From a virus, in IMG/VR virus record IMGVR_UViG_3300005095_000165, positions 1 to 42,683 of that record: a stretch of 42,683 bases of DNA; one strand, given 5' to 3'. The stretch's first letter is position 1; the number at the start of each line of letters is the position of its first letter. Shown piece after piece: positions 13,790-21,699 of this stretch. The position numbers and the translations under genes are program-made. The notes below the pieces were generated by a model. It made no database searches and was not told the DNA's origin. It saw only the letters and a list, made by a program, of their open reading frames with translations.

Positions 13790-14954
13790 AGCTCAACAAA
13801 AAGCATCTAAAAAACTTCAAAAAAGAGTTAGGACTTATGGGATAGCTTGTTTATGGGGTCAAATAAGATCAGGTAAGAGTAGAGCTTTCCTAGATGCTTC
13901 AAAAGGTTATAGAACACTTGTTGTAACGAAAAAAGATGCTATCAATGGTGTACTTAGTGAAGCAAAAGAGATTGGTGTAGATGTTGATGTGATCAATTAT
14001 CACTCAGTACATAAAGTAGATTGCCCAGATGAGTATCAACTGATTATTTTCGATGAGTGTCATTTATACATCTCACAAGCTAAACCAAAACCATCTACGA
14101 TATGGAAAAAGTGTCAAGCAATATCTAAAGGTAAGTTTATAATCTATTCAAGTGGTACACCAACAGCTGAGGGGTACGGAGGTTTATACTATATGTTAAA
14201 ACTATCCTCTTGGAGTCCATTTAAAAAATACACTAGATTTACACTTTGGTTTAAAGATTATGGTGTACCAGAACAGATTTACATCGGTAGTAGGTCTGTT
14301 GAGAGTTATAAAAAAACACAAGCTAAGAAGATTAAAAAGGCAATTAAACACTTAGTTGTTACACTTACTCGTAAAGATGCAGGGCATAAACACGAGTCTG
14401 AGGATATTTATCATAAAATACCTATGACCAAAAAGCAAACAAAAATCACAAAAGAGCTTGATAAACATAAAGTATGGTCTAAAAAAGGTTGTGAGATACT
14501 TATTGATAGTGGTGGAGCTAAACTGCTTACAAAGAAACATCAGATAGCAGGTGGTGTTGGTGTTATGTGTGATGAAGATGTTTTATATAAATTCAAAAAA
14601 GAGCCTAAAAAGGTTGAGTATATAAAAAAGAACTTTGATGTTGACACCACGATCATTTTGAGCTTTTATAAACACGAGCAAGAGTATTTATCTAAAATAT
14701 TTCCTCATACTGGATCAGTTACAAAGCTATCAAGTGGTGTTGATTTAAGCCATTATAAAACAATGATTGTGTATAGTATGTCATTCAGTGCATCAAATTA
14801 TGAGCAAGTGCGTGGTAGATTGATGAATGTTAATCGAAAAACTCCTATGTTTTGCCACTATTTAGTCTCAGGTATTGATGAATATGTACTAGAAGCTGTT
14901 AAGAATAAAGAGAACTTTACAGCCAGTTGGTACAATAAAAAACTAAAGGATTGA
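13764..14954 (+). CDS. DECH-box SF2 helicase (SNF2-like)
   Basis: A 396-residue superfamily 2 helicase. Motif I is WGQIRSGKS (about 30-38), motif II DECH (about 97-100), motif III SSGTP (about 129-133), and motif VI is represented by YEQVRGRL (about 350-357). The length fits the compact phage helicases of replication or recombination. It starts with GTG behind AAGGAG, and its stop overlaps the next start (ATGATG). A VRR-NUC nuclease lies two genes on, an association commonly seen in phages. Confidence 0.88.
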   Translation: MSLKNHLNKAQQKASKKLQKRVRTYGIACLWGQIRSGKSRAFLDASKGYRTLVVTKKDAINGVLSEAKEIGVDVDVINYHSVHKVDCPDEYQLIIFDECHLYISQAKPKPSTIWKKCQAISKGKFIIYSSGTPTAEGYGGLYYMLKLSSWSPFKKYTRFTLWFKDYGVPEQIYIGSRSVESYKKTQAKKIKKAIKHLVVTLTRKDAGHKHESEDIYHKIPMTKKQTKITKELDKHKVWSKKGCEILIDSGGAKLLTKKHQIAGGVGVMCDEDVLYKFKKEPKKVEYIKKNFDVDTTIILSFYKHEQEYLSKIFPHTGSVTKLSSGVDLSHYKTMIVYSMSFSASNYEQVRGRLMNVNRKTPMFCHYLVSGIDEYVLEAVKNKENFTASWYNKKLKD

Positions 14955-15151
14955 TGATGCAAGTAGCCATACTACGGTTGTTAAAAGAAAATAAAGATAT
15001 TCCAGTATCAACAAAAGAACTCAAAGAGCGTTTTGGAAAAGATATTGATCAGGACTTAGAAACACTTGAAAAAGTAGGTTTAATAGTTTCTACAAAAGAG
15101 ACTAAAAAGTTTGGAAAGTTTTACACACTAAGTGCAGAAACTAGAGAGTAA
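14954..15151 (+). CDS. Small winged-helix-like protein
   Basis: A 65-residue protein with the pattern helix, helix, helix, beta-hairpin: VAILRLLKENKDIPVSTKELKERF... followed by LEKVGLIVSTKETKKFGKFYTL. This is the shape of a winged helix DNA-binding domain. It could be a regulator or a helicase partner. The ATG at 14954 overlaps the helicase stop. Confidence 0.65.
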   Translation: MMQVAILRLLKENKDIPVSTKELKERFGKDIDQDLETLEKVGLIVSTKETKKFGKFYTLSAETRE

Positions 15152-15419
15152 AATACAATCTGAGATATTAAAGTATCTCAGAACTTACAAAAAATCATTT
15201 ACATATAAACACGAACCATCCCCTACTGGTATTCCAGATATACACTTCATCCATAAAGGTAAATCTATTTGGTTTGAAGTGAAGCGATCCTCTAAACATA
15301 AACCATCTAAAATTCAAAAGAAGCAACACAAACGCCTACGCAAAGCAGGTTGTAAAGTATTTGTTGTGTGGTCTAAACATCAAGTTGTAGATATTTTAAC
15401 CAATTTGTACGAACATTAA
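15132..15419 (+). CDS. VRR-NUC family nuclease
   Basis: A 95-residue nuclease of the PD-(D/E)xK superfamily. Family features are the N-terminal LESKIQSEILKYL helix, GIPDIHF with the catalytic Asp (about 32-38), WFEVKR with the E-x-K pair (about 48-53), and a QKKQHKRLRKAG segment before the VFVVWS strand. It likely cuts branched DNA with the nearby helicase. A GTG start overlaps the upstream gene. The last four residues and stop are encoded by regulatory cassette B. Confidence 0.85.
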   Translation: MQKLESKIQSEILKYLRTYKKSFTYKHEPSPTGIPDIHFIHKGKSIWFEVKRSSKHKPSKIQKKQHKRLRKAGCKVFVVWSKHQVVDILTNLYEH

Positions 15420-15474
15420 GTTAAACAAAAGGTTAAACCTTATATACTTTTAACATATAAAATAAAAAGGTGGT
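15405..15474 (+). promoter_or_regulatory. 70-bp promoter/operator cassette, copy B
   Basis: Two bases differ from 11036-11105. The block carries TGTACGAACA, the GTTAAACAAAAGGTTAAACC double half-site (15420-15439), TATACT (15443-15448) and an AAGGTGG ribosome site for the gene at 15480. It overlaps the last codons of the VRR-NUC gene. It would drive the 15480-18759 operon. Confidence 0.7.
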
Positions 15475-15479
15475 ACATT

Positions 15480-15743
15480 ATGAGTAAGTTTATAGCATTG
15501 ATGGATAACAATGGAAACTTAGTTTATGAAAGAGTTGAAAACATAGATGCCGTTCATCAGGTTGAGTTTGGAGATAATAGGTCGTTAAAACCTAATAGTG
15601 CTGAGAATTGTAAAACAAAGTTAATCATAAAAGGTAAGAGTAGTAACACTAGATATGATAGTGATAAAACCATAACATACAACTATCGTTATCTTTTCGT
15701 ACAAGAAGATGTTGAAACTGTTATGATGAGAATGGGTTGCTAA
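15480..15743 (+). CDS. Hypothetical protein
   Basis: An 87-residue protein, first gene after cassette B, with an AAGGTGG ribosome site. It is beta-rich, with KFIALMDNNGNLVYERV at the start and a charged centre. No known family is recognised. Placement directly behind a promoter cassette suggests strong early expression. Confidence 0.75.
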   Translation: MSKFIALMDNNGNLVYERVENIDAVHQVEFGDNRSLKPNSAENCKTKLIIKGKSSNTRYDSDKTITYNYRYLFVQEDVETVMMRMGC

Positions 15744-15745
15744 TT

Positions 15746-15958
15746 ATGGATTATCTAATGATAGGTGAAGTTTGTATATATATTGCAATAGGTTTGTCGT
15801 TTGTTCTTTATCTATATGATGAACTTAAAAAAGAGTGTTACTTAACAAGTTGTTTTGAAGCAATTTTGCTTGGAATATGTATAGTATTTCTTTGGCTACC
15901 TTATATATTGTTTGTGATGGTAGTAAGAATTTTCTTTTATTTTGTTGATAAGGAGTAG
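15746..15958 (+). CDS. Small membrane protein, two transmembrane helices
   Basis: A 70-residue protein with two hydrophobic helices (about 7-24 and 40-64) joined by a charged loop with two Cys. The ATG at 15746 follows the previous stop by two bases; an in-frame TTG at 15737 is less likely. It is not in the lysis region, so superinfection exclusion or membrane takeover is a better guess than holin, but neither is shown. Confidence 0.65.
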   Translation: MDYLMIGEVCIYIAIGLSFVLYLYDELKKECYLTSCFEAILLGICIVFLWLPYILFVMVVRIFFYFVDKE

Positions 15959-15961
15959 TTT

Positions 15962-16201
15962 ATGCAGTTACAAGATATATTGGTAGCAATAAATGGTGCT
16001 GCTGCTAAGTTGGAAGATAAGGTTTTAGTTGATGTTGAAGATTTAGTATCTTTGAAAGATCACATTGAAGATTTACGTAAGTCAAACGGAATAATACGCT
16101 CTAAAAATCAACTATTAAATGTTGAGATTAAACGCTTGAAAAATGACTTAGAGTTGGCTTTAAATATGCGTGAGTACAAACCTTTAAATGAGTATGTATA
16201 A
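15962..16201 (+). CDS. Hypothetical coiled-coil protein
   Basis: A 79-residue protein dominated by a heptad-like helix from about 25 to 68 (Leu, Ile and Val at spaced positions). An AAGGAG site precedes the ATG. The stop overlaps the start of the next gene (TAATG). It is likely a small dimer, perhaps a partner of its neighbours; function unknown. Confidence 0.7.
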   Translation: MQLQDILVAINGAAAKLEDKVLVDVEDLVSLKDHIEDLRKSNGIIRSKNQLLNVEIKRLKNDLELALNMREYKPLNEYV

Positions 16202-16641
16202 TGAAGTGTGAACGTGAAGCAAAAGCTGTAATTTATAGCAGTTTCGTAATATTCTCAATAGATACATTGTTAACTCGTGAAGATAGAACTAAAGGTAGTG
16301 TTATCAAACTACGTCAAAATATTGCTAAAGAATTAATGCAAAAGCGGTTTGAACCGCTTATAAGTTTAAGTAATAAAATTTGGATTGAGTTGTTTGAAAC
16401 ATTCTCAAATAAAAATATGAAAATTGTTGTTAGTGATTTCATCGAGTTCATAGTCCTTGAAAACTCAGATATATTTACTGAGTTCTACTCAAAGAATTTT
16501 GTAGATAATGCTTGGAACGCTTCTTTTAAAGTTTCACAAGAGGGTGTTTCAAAAGAAATATTAGCATCTTCTCGTGAAGTAACCAATGAGCTGTTCAAAA
16601 TAGCAGGTAAAAAGATTTATGATTACTGTAAAGGAGTATAA
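16201..16641 (+). CDS. Hypothetical helical protein
   Basis: A 146-residue protein that appears all-helical and is rich in Phe, Ile and Lys. It starts one base inside the previous stop and ends three bases before the next start, so it is part of one translation unit. No motif is recognised. Confidence 0.75.
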   Translation: MKCEREAKAVIYSSFVIFSIDTLLTREDRTKGSVIKLRQNIAKELMQKRFEPLISLSNKIWIELFETFSNKNMKIVVSDFIEFIVLENSDIFTEFYSKNFVDNAWNASFKVSQEGVSKEILASSREVTNELFKIAGKKIYDYCKGV

Positions 16642-16644
16642 ATA

Positions 16645-16842
16645 ATGATTGAGGAATATCTTGTAAAAGATTGCAAAAAGGTTGCTGATTTTTCAGATAA
16701 ACAGATAGGTATTCACTATGATATTACATACAATGATATAAGTATGAAAGACGGTTCAATAACATTCTTTGATATAGAGTATGAAGATCATCAAAAGATA
16801 CGTGAGTACATTTCTAAAATGGGGTTGTGGAGTAATGAATAA
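16645..16842 (+). CDS. Hypothetical protein
   Basis: A 65-residue acidic protein with AAGGAG upstream of its ATG and a stop that overlaps the next gene. It is mixed alpha/beta, with paired strands around SMKDGSITFFDIEYED. Not recognised. Confidence 0.7.
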   Translation: MIEEYLVKDCKKVADFSDKQIGIHYDITYNDISMKDGSITFFDIEYEDHQKIREYISKMGLWSNE

Positions 16843-16981
16843 ACACGATGTAGATAATATTAAAAGTTGGTTTAGAGGTTGTTGTAAGTTCGTAAAGTTT
16901 TTCAAATACGAGCTAGGTTTACTTAGTGTTGTCACACTACTAGGTGTTGCTATAATCTTAGTAACATTTATCAAATATTAA
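16835..16981 (+). CDS. Small single-pass membrane protein (48 aa)
   Basis: A 48-residue protein with a basic, Cys-pair-containing N-terminus and one hydrophobic helix (about 26-46). The ATG at 16835 has GTGGAG upstream and overlaps the previous gene. An in-frame upstream start at 16781 lies deep inside that gene and is less likely. It probably sits in the inner membrane with its N-terminus inside. Confidence 0.6.
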   Translation: MNKHDVDNIKSWFRGCCKFVKFFKYELGLLSVVTLLGVAIILVTFIKY

Positions 16982-16990
16982 GGAGCGATA

Positions 16991-17599
16991 ATGAATATTA
17001 TACAAAGGTTAGAAGCGTGGGCTATGAGCCGACACATCTCAGAACAGTTACCAAACAAAGCTGATTATGTAGCAAACGTTGTTGGTGAACTTGGTGAGTA
17101 TTATGAAGCTGTTAAGAACAAAGATGAGAACGAGACTGTTGATGCTATTGCTGATATTATCGTGTTCAGCATTACAGAGGTTTTCAAAGCATTTAAGAAC
17201 TATCCAGTGATTAGTGCTGTATATGAAGATGATGAGTATTATGCTGAGTTAGTAGCTATGTACCAAAAGTTTGGATATGAGTCTAACAGATCAATATTCA
17301 TCTTTACTGTTGTAAAAGAGATCGGAGCTGAGTCAAGTAAGTATCAATACCTATTTAACACTATCAATACTTGCTATAATAAGCTTGTTAATGATGGTTA
17401 TGATATTCGCTTGGTTATGGATGAAGTTCTAAAGGTGTTAGAGTCTCGTACTGGTACTTGGTCTGATGAAGCAGGTAAGTTTTTAAAAGATGAGTCACTA
17501 GAAGCTAAAGCACTTTGGTATGAACCAGATTACAGTAAGTGTAAATTACCAGTTGTTTTGGAGGTTATTGAAGATGTTACCGAAAAAAACAGAGATTAA
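16991..17599 (+). CDS. MazG-like nucleotide pyrophosphohydrolase
   Basis: A 202-residue protein with the all-alpha NTP-pyrophosphatase signature: GELGEYYEA (E-x-x-E, about 32-40) followed by DAIADIIVF (about 50-58, E/D-x-x-D), which bind magnesium and the triphosphate. MazG-type enzymes hydrolyse NTPs or dNTPs to monophosphates, and phage versions may lower alarmone or remove unwanted nucleotides. The extra C-terminal half repeats a helical pattern and is longer than in minimal MazG proteins. GGAG ribosome site. Function fits with the ThyX-like and dNMP kinase genes. Confidence 0.78.
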   Translation: MNIIQRLEAWAMSRHISEQLPNKADYVANVVGELGEYYEAVKNKDENETVDAIADIIVFSITEVFKAFKNYPVISAVYEDDEYYAELVAMYQKFGYESNRSIFIFTVVKEIGAESSKYQYLFNTINTCYNKLVNDGYDIRLVMDEVLKVLESRTGTWSDEAGKFLKDESLEAKALWYEPDYSKCKLPVVLEVIEDVTEKNRD

Positions 17600-17831
17600 A
17601 AACTCAATCATTCATATCTTGGTTACAGAGGGTGGTTTACCAGTAAGTAAAGCCACTAAAGAGTGTAGTACTATTTTTGATATGATTGATGAGTGTTGTG
17701 AAGAAAAAGTAAGTGTTGATACAAAAACACCATCACTATTCGATGTTAAAGTTTGTAAATACTGTGAAGCAACTTTTACAAATTCTATGGAGATGTTAGA
17801 GCATCAAGATAAATGTTCACAAGGAGTTTAA
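17574..17831 (+). CDS. Small zinc-finger-like protein
   Basis: An 85-residue protein whose C-terminus carries CKYC, then twelve residues, then H and, after three more, C (about 62-82): a C2HC zinc-finger pattern. The N-terminal half has a short helix and an acidic CC pair. The ATG at 17574 has GGAGG at good spacing and overlaps the MazG-like gene by 26 bases. It may bind DNA or a host protein. Confidence 0.7.
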   Translation: MLPKKTEIKNSIIHILVTEGGLPVSKATKECSTIFDMIDECCEEKVSVDTKTPSLFDVKVCKYCEATFTNSMEMLEHQDKCSQGV

Positions 17832-17834
17832 ACT

Positions 17835-18035
17835 ATGGAAATAGACTTATCAAAATATAAAATTACGCTATGTGATTTAGATGGTAGGCATATACATTTA
17901 ACAGTTCTCGATAAAGAGTCTAAAGTATATGTTGTATCACAACTTGAAAAATCAAAAGAAGTTTTATTATCAGAGCATATAGAACTATCTATTAAACAAT
18001 TAGAAAAGGTTAGAAATGAAAATAGAAGTAATTAA
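17835..18035 (+). CDS. Hypothetical protein
   Basis: A 66-residue protein with beta-strands in its first half and a charged helix at the end. AAGGAG lies upstream, and its 3' end overlaps the ThyX-like gene by 20 bases. Not recognised. Confidence 0.7.
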   Translation: MEIDLSKYKITLCDLDGRHIHLTVLDKESKVYVVSQLEKSKEVLLSEHIELSIKQLEKVRNENRSN

Positions 18036-18759
18036 AACACCTACTAAGGTGACTAAGAAAGCGTTACAAGAGTATTTAGCTGAATGTGTATCAGTAGTTC
18101 GTGATAAAGAGCCTAAGAGTGCTGAGAAACTATGGGATAGACTACTTAAAGAGTCTGTTGGTGGAAAACCTAGTCGTGTCTTTGAGTATATTCCTTGTAC
18201 TTTACCTAGTATTAACTATATGAGATCATTTGGTTTTTTAATGCATGTGTTTGGTTTTGTAACAACAGATGGTAAATATCATACAAATGCTAGGGAGCTT
18301 TTGAATGTTGGATGTACTATTAAAGAGATATTACAATATACTGATTTTTCAAACTATGTAGCGTTTAAATGTGAAACACCTTACTTTATCTACGGACAAG
18401 TATCAACACATACACAACTAACTACTGTGTCACACTCACAACGATATGCTGATTGTAATAGAGGTTTTTGGAAACCACCAGAAGTAGGTATGAGCCAAGA
18501 TGAGTGGAACAAAGGTATTGATCATAGATGGCGTAGATGGGAACTGCGAAAAGTTATGAAAGATGCTGGTATAACTCGTAAAGAGGTTTTTGATCGTGGG
18601 TCTGATATGTTACAAAACAGAGTGTTTACTATCGGTGGTTATACAAATAACCCTAATGCGTGGTCTCACTTCATTAAGCAAAGACTTGATAAACACACTC
18701 AGTTAGAGACTAGAGAGTTTGTTAAGCTATTTGATGAACATTTTGAGGGTAAAGTTTAG
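18016..18759 (+). CDS. thyX: ThyX-like flavin-dependent thymidylate synthase with altered signature
   Basis: A 247-residue protein of the length and layout of ThyX, which methylates dUMP using FAD and folate. The C-terminal block WSHFIKQRLDKHTQLETRE (about 215-233) matches the conserved ThyX helix that binds dUMP. The diagnostic RHRxxSxNxxSxRY motif is replaced by THTQLTTVSHSQRY (about 134-147): the central His, last Ser and Arg-Tyr remain, while both flanking Arg are Thr. Activity or substrate may therefore differ. AAAAGG ribosome site. It is the last gene of the right arm. Confidence 0.75.
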   Translation: MKIEVIKTPTKVTKKALQEYLAECVSVVRDKEPKSAEKLWDRLLKESVGGKPSRVFEYIPCTLPSINYMRSFGFLMHVFGFVTTDGKYHTNARELLNVGCTIKEILQYTDFSNYVAFKCETPYFIYGQVSTHTQLTTVSHSQRYADCNRGFWKPPEVGMSQDEWNKGIDHRWRRWELRKVMKDAGITRKEVFDRGSDMLQNRVFTIGGYTNNPNAWSHFIKQRLDKHTQLETREFVKLFDEHFEGKV

Positions 18760-18864
18760 CATTTCGCTAGACTCCCCAAAAATATATGCTAAAACTAAAG
18801 CCAAATATGTGCTAAAAATTATTACAATAATACATAAAATAACTTCTAAAATTTTATAAATCAT
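18727..18864 (-). CDS. Small membrane protein at the end of the late operon (45 aa)
   Basis: A 45-residue frame whose ATG overlaps the stop of the phospholipase-like gene (ATGA), a sign of coupled translation. Residues about 5-29 form one strongly hydrophobic helix followed by a short polar tail. An AAAGGA motif lies close upstream. It overlaps the convergent thyX end by 33 bases. A lysis or membrane role is possible from context. Small size and AT-richness make the call uncertain. Confidence 0.45.
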   Translation of the reverse strand: MIYKILEVILCIIVIIFSTYLALVLAYIFGESSEMLNFTLKMFIK

Positions 18865-19091
18865 TTTCCTTTATTCGCTTTCCAGTAGAAGAGCCACCCA
18901 AACAATCTAACACCATAATAGTAAATATTTGCTATAATCTCATCTCCACTCTTCCTTAAGATACATCGTCTAAGTAACTCATCTGCTTGTTTACGAGTTA
19001 AGCGTTTATTCTCATATCTCTTATCGTGTCTCTTGCAACAAGGGTCACCCCAACACCCGTCTGGGGAGAGTGTACACCAATTTTTACGCAT
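18861..19091 (-). CDS. Phospholipase A2-like small protein
   Basis: A 76-residue Cys-rich protein. CWGDPCCKRHDKRYE (about 13-27) contains the CCxxHDxxY core that carries the catalytic His-Asp of phospholipase A2 folds, preceded by a Gly/Asp-rich possible calcium loop. A later YYGVRLFGWLFYW segment is typical of small phage proteins with this core. The likely role is attack on host lipid during lysis or entry. The ATG at 19091 is preferred over a TTG at 19100. It overlaps the end of the SGNH tail gene. Confidence 0.65.
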   Translation of the reverse strand: MRKNWCTLSPDGCWGDPCCKRHDKRYENKRLTRKQADELLRRCILRKSGDEIIANIYYYGVRLFGWLFYWKANKGK

Positions 19092-20382
19092 TTTCAACAA
19101 GTTTAATATCGAAACTGTCTAAATACAACACATCATCTGTAGTTGTTGTATCTGCACTACTGTTTAAGTATATAATTAATGATATATATGAATCGGTCTC
19201 TCTTGTTGTAAGCAAAGACCCCTCTTTAGTCCATACACCATCTGTGTTCAAGTTTCCGTTAGGAATACCAGAAGAACTACTTGAATACAGGCTAACTCTC
19301 CCTTTTGTTATAGAAGAAGTTGCGGCTTTAAACATTGTAACCTCTGCTAAGAAAGTTCTTCCTCTTAGGTGAGTAGGTAGCCCAATAGTGTATTTAATAT
19401 AACTAGATGAACCATCCTCTGATGGTCTTAACTTTAAGCTTGAACCTTTTTTAGGGTTGAAATATGTGTCTGTTACCTCTTCTACTGTTACATTAGTAAG
19501 AGTAAACCCATCAATACTATCTGCTGTGAACGCTATTAAATCCGTATTATTTGCGATACTTTGACCCGAAAACGAGTATTTAATAGCACACGAGTCACTT
19601 CGAGCTGTATCAATAGCTAAACTCTCTAGAACAGCATCTAAGTGTAGTTGCGTACCAGTATCCCCAAGTCCAGTTGTAGGGTGGATACTATCTATATATA
19701 AGTAGTCTGCTTTATTTTTAGCGATATACTTATCCCACACATTCGCAATACCTATGTTATATTTAGCCGCAAAGTCCATTGCAACTTGCACACGCTCTTC
19801 ATTATCGAAGTCATCTCTCCGAGGCGATTGTTTTAACATTACTACAGACACAGCAGGGAAGTATTGTAATAACTTATCCATAAATTGTTTATATAAGTAT
19901 AGCGTGTCACCTACTTTAGTGTAAGTCCACACATTATGAGAGTGGTTTATTAATACCAAATCAATAACACCAGTGCAGTCAGGATATTTGTCAGTATCCT
20001 TAAGAGCTACTAAACCATTGTCAAACTTATTTGCACCAAGTATATAATTTACTTTAGACCCTCCGATTGAGAAATTAAAAATACTTAGAGTTTTACCATT
20101 TTCTCCATCACTTAGCACATCTCCATCCATATAGTCATTAGTAGACTCATCCCACATATAATAGACCACTCTATACCTTGTATTTGTTGCATAATGTTGT
20201 GCTAATAAGTACACCCATTCACCGTAGTCATTACCAGTACTGTCTCCATTTACAAGTAATACTATGTTTTCTCGTTCTGCCTCGAATTTGTCTAAAAATT
20301 TTCGCACAGAACCGTGTGTTATACCTTTAGCAACTTTAGTAACATCCTCTGCTGTTGCTCCTAACTTTTTAACTTCACTCAT
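19084..20382 (-). CDS. Tail protein with SGNH/GDSL hydrolase domain
   Basis: A 432-residue protein, probably a tail fibre or tailspike. Residues about 40-240 contain the SGNH blocks in order: NGDSTGND (catalytic Ser), FSIGGSKV (oxyanion Gly), INHSHN (Asn/His region) and DSIHP (catalytic Asp-His). Such domains deacetylate or de-esterify surface polysaccharide and help phage reach the cell. The C-terminal part (about 260-432) is beta-rich, like carbohydrate-binding jelly rolls. A short N-terminal helix may attach it to the virion. It follows the fibre gene with a 15-base gap. Confidence 0.75.
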   Translation of the reverse strand: MSEVKKLGATAEDVTKVAKGITHGSVRKFLDKFEAERENIVLLVNGDSTGNDYGEWVYLLAQHYATNTRYRVVYYMWDESTNDYMDGDVLSDGENGKTLSIFNFSIGGSKVNYILGANKFDNGLVALKDTDKYPDCTGVIDLVLINHSHNVWTYTKVGDTLYLYKQFMDKLLQYFPAVSVVMLKQSPRRDDFDNEERVQVAMDFAAKYNIGIANVWDKYIAKNKADYLYIDSIHPTTGLGDTGTQLHLDAVLESLAIDTARSDSCAIKYSFSGQSIANNTDLIAFTADSIDGFTLTNVTVEEVTDTYFNPKKGSSLKLRPSEDGSSSYIKYTIGLPTHLRGRTFLAEVTMFKAATSSITKGRVSLYSSSSSGIPNGNLNTDGVWTKEGSLLTTRETDSYISLIIYLNSSADTTTTDDVLYLDSFDIKLVENA

Positions 20383-20397
20383 TTAATTTCTCCTAAT

Positions 20398-21402
20398 TTA
20401 AGCTGTGAGATAGTTGTCATCACTATCTAGCAATATATATCCATCACTATCAATAAGTAATGGAAATACTGTTCTAAGTGCCTCTTTATAGGCTTCTTCT
20501 GAGTCTATTTCTTTATCAACGACTCTGAAAGCTCGATGCACTGCGGTATCTTCTCCATCAACAGATTTTTGTAATACAAGTTTATCGGTTCTAGGTGTAT
20601 AAGTTTCTACATCAGTACCATTTGTAATCTTACTACCATTTTCATTATAAAGAATATGTGTAGTATGACCGTCAATTTCAACTACTTCTTCAACAGTATA
20701 AACACCATCAGGTATATAGTTTGTGTCTATATACCCTATACCATCGTGTTGTATAACATTGAAAGAGCTATCATAAGGAACTCCATCACTATCTCTCTTT
20801 AGGAAGCAAGTTTGAAGACCATAAGTAAGGTTTACAGCTCTCATATCTTCTATAAAGCCATCAATCTCTAGTAGTTCTAAAGATGTTGGTGTGAATGTGC
20901 TTAAAAAACTGTCAGTCTCACACATAGGAAGATAAGCTACAACACTATCTATCTCATATTGTGTAAGTATCTCAGAGTGTAGAGAGTAAGTCTTGCTACC
21001 GTCTTCTTGAATTTCTGCTACTGAGTATAGGAACTTTTCAGGGTGTGCTTTAAGATACGCAACCTGCTCAGCTGTGAACTGTTTTGAAGTTGAGATAGCG
21101 TTCTGATAAACACCCTCTGCTGTAAACTCTTTAGAGTCTATTGAAGTTACATCCAACTCTTGCAGTTCTCCGTTTAAGAAGTAATAGAGATGCGTAGCTC
21201 CTTGTGTGTTTACAGTAAAGCTCTGGTCTACACCATTAAGCTTGAGACCTCTACCAAAGTAAAGCTTACCATTACTGTGACCTTTACCATAGTCGATAAG
21301 CTCCACGCCGTCAGGTTTAGTGATAGTTACTGGGAACTTGTACTCAAGTAGAGGCACTTTGTCTGTTGGAACGATACCATTTGACGAATCATTAAAAATC
21401 AT
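20398..21402 (-). CDS. Putative tail fibre protein
   Basis: A 334-residue acidic, beta-rich protein in the fibre region between lysozyme and the SGNH tail protein. Repeated short strands and Asp-Gly turns (for example LLIDSDGYILLDSDDNY at the end) suggest an elongated virion protein. No domain is recognised with certainty. It may be the adaptor or receptor-binding protein. Confidence 0.6.
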   Translation of the reverse strand: MIFNDSSNGIVPTDKVPLLEYKFPVTITKPDGVELIDYGKGHSNGKLYFGRGLKLNGVDQSFTVNTQGATHLYYFLNGELQELDVTSIDSKEFTAEGVYQNAISTSKQFTAEQVAYLKAHPEKFLYSVAEIQEDGSKTYSLHSEILTQYEIDSVVAYLPMCETDSFLSTFTPTSLELLEIDGFIEDMRAVNLTYGLQTCFLKRDSDGVPYDSSFNVIQHDGIGYIDTNYIPDGVYTVEEVVEIDGHTTHILYNENGSKITNGTDVETYTPRTDKLVLQKSVDGEDTAVHRAFRVVDKEIDSEEAYKEALRTVFPLLIDSDGYILLDSDDNYLTA

Positions 21403-21410
21403 ATCACAAC

Positions 21411-21659
21411 CTACATTTTATGTACTGGTGTATCTGAACCAAAAGTGTATGTAATGCCTTTTTCAAGTATTAACTTCTCACCTTTTTGGTACTCACAAGT
21501 AACACCATCAATCGTAACATCAACGACAGTCGCTAACTTATACACTTCTGTTTCTGTTGGTGTGTAAGGGTCTCCACCTACAAGCTCCGTTCCAATACGA
21601 GGTACAAATCCTTGTATAAACTGTTTTCTATTTGCTTCTGGTAAGTTGATAAGAGGCAT
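21411..21659 (-). CDS. Hypothetical small structural protein
   Basis: An 82-residue protein, beta-rich in its second half (VDVTIDGVTCEYQKGEKL). It sits eight bases above the fibre gene and could be a fibre-associated or chaperone protein. Not recognised. Confidence 0.65.
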   Translation of the reverse strand: MPLINLPEANRKQFIQGFVPRIGTELVGGDPYTPTETEVYKLATVVDVTIDGVTCEYQKGEKLILEKGITYTFGSDTPVHKM

Positions 21660-21699
21660 TATATATCCTTAATTTGTATTTTACAATTATACTACAATT

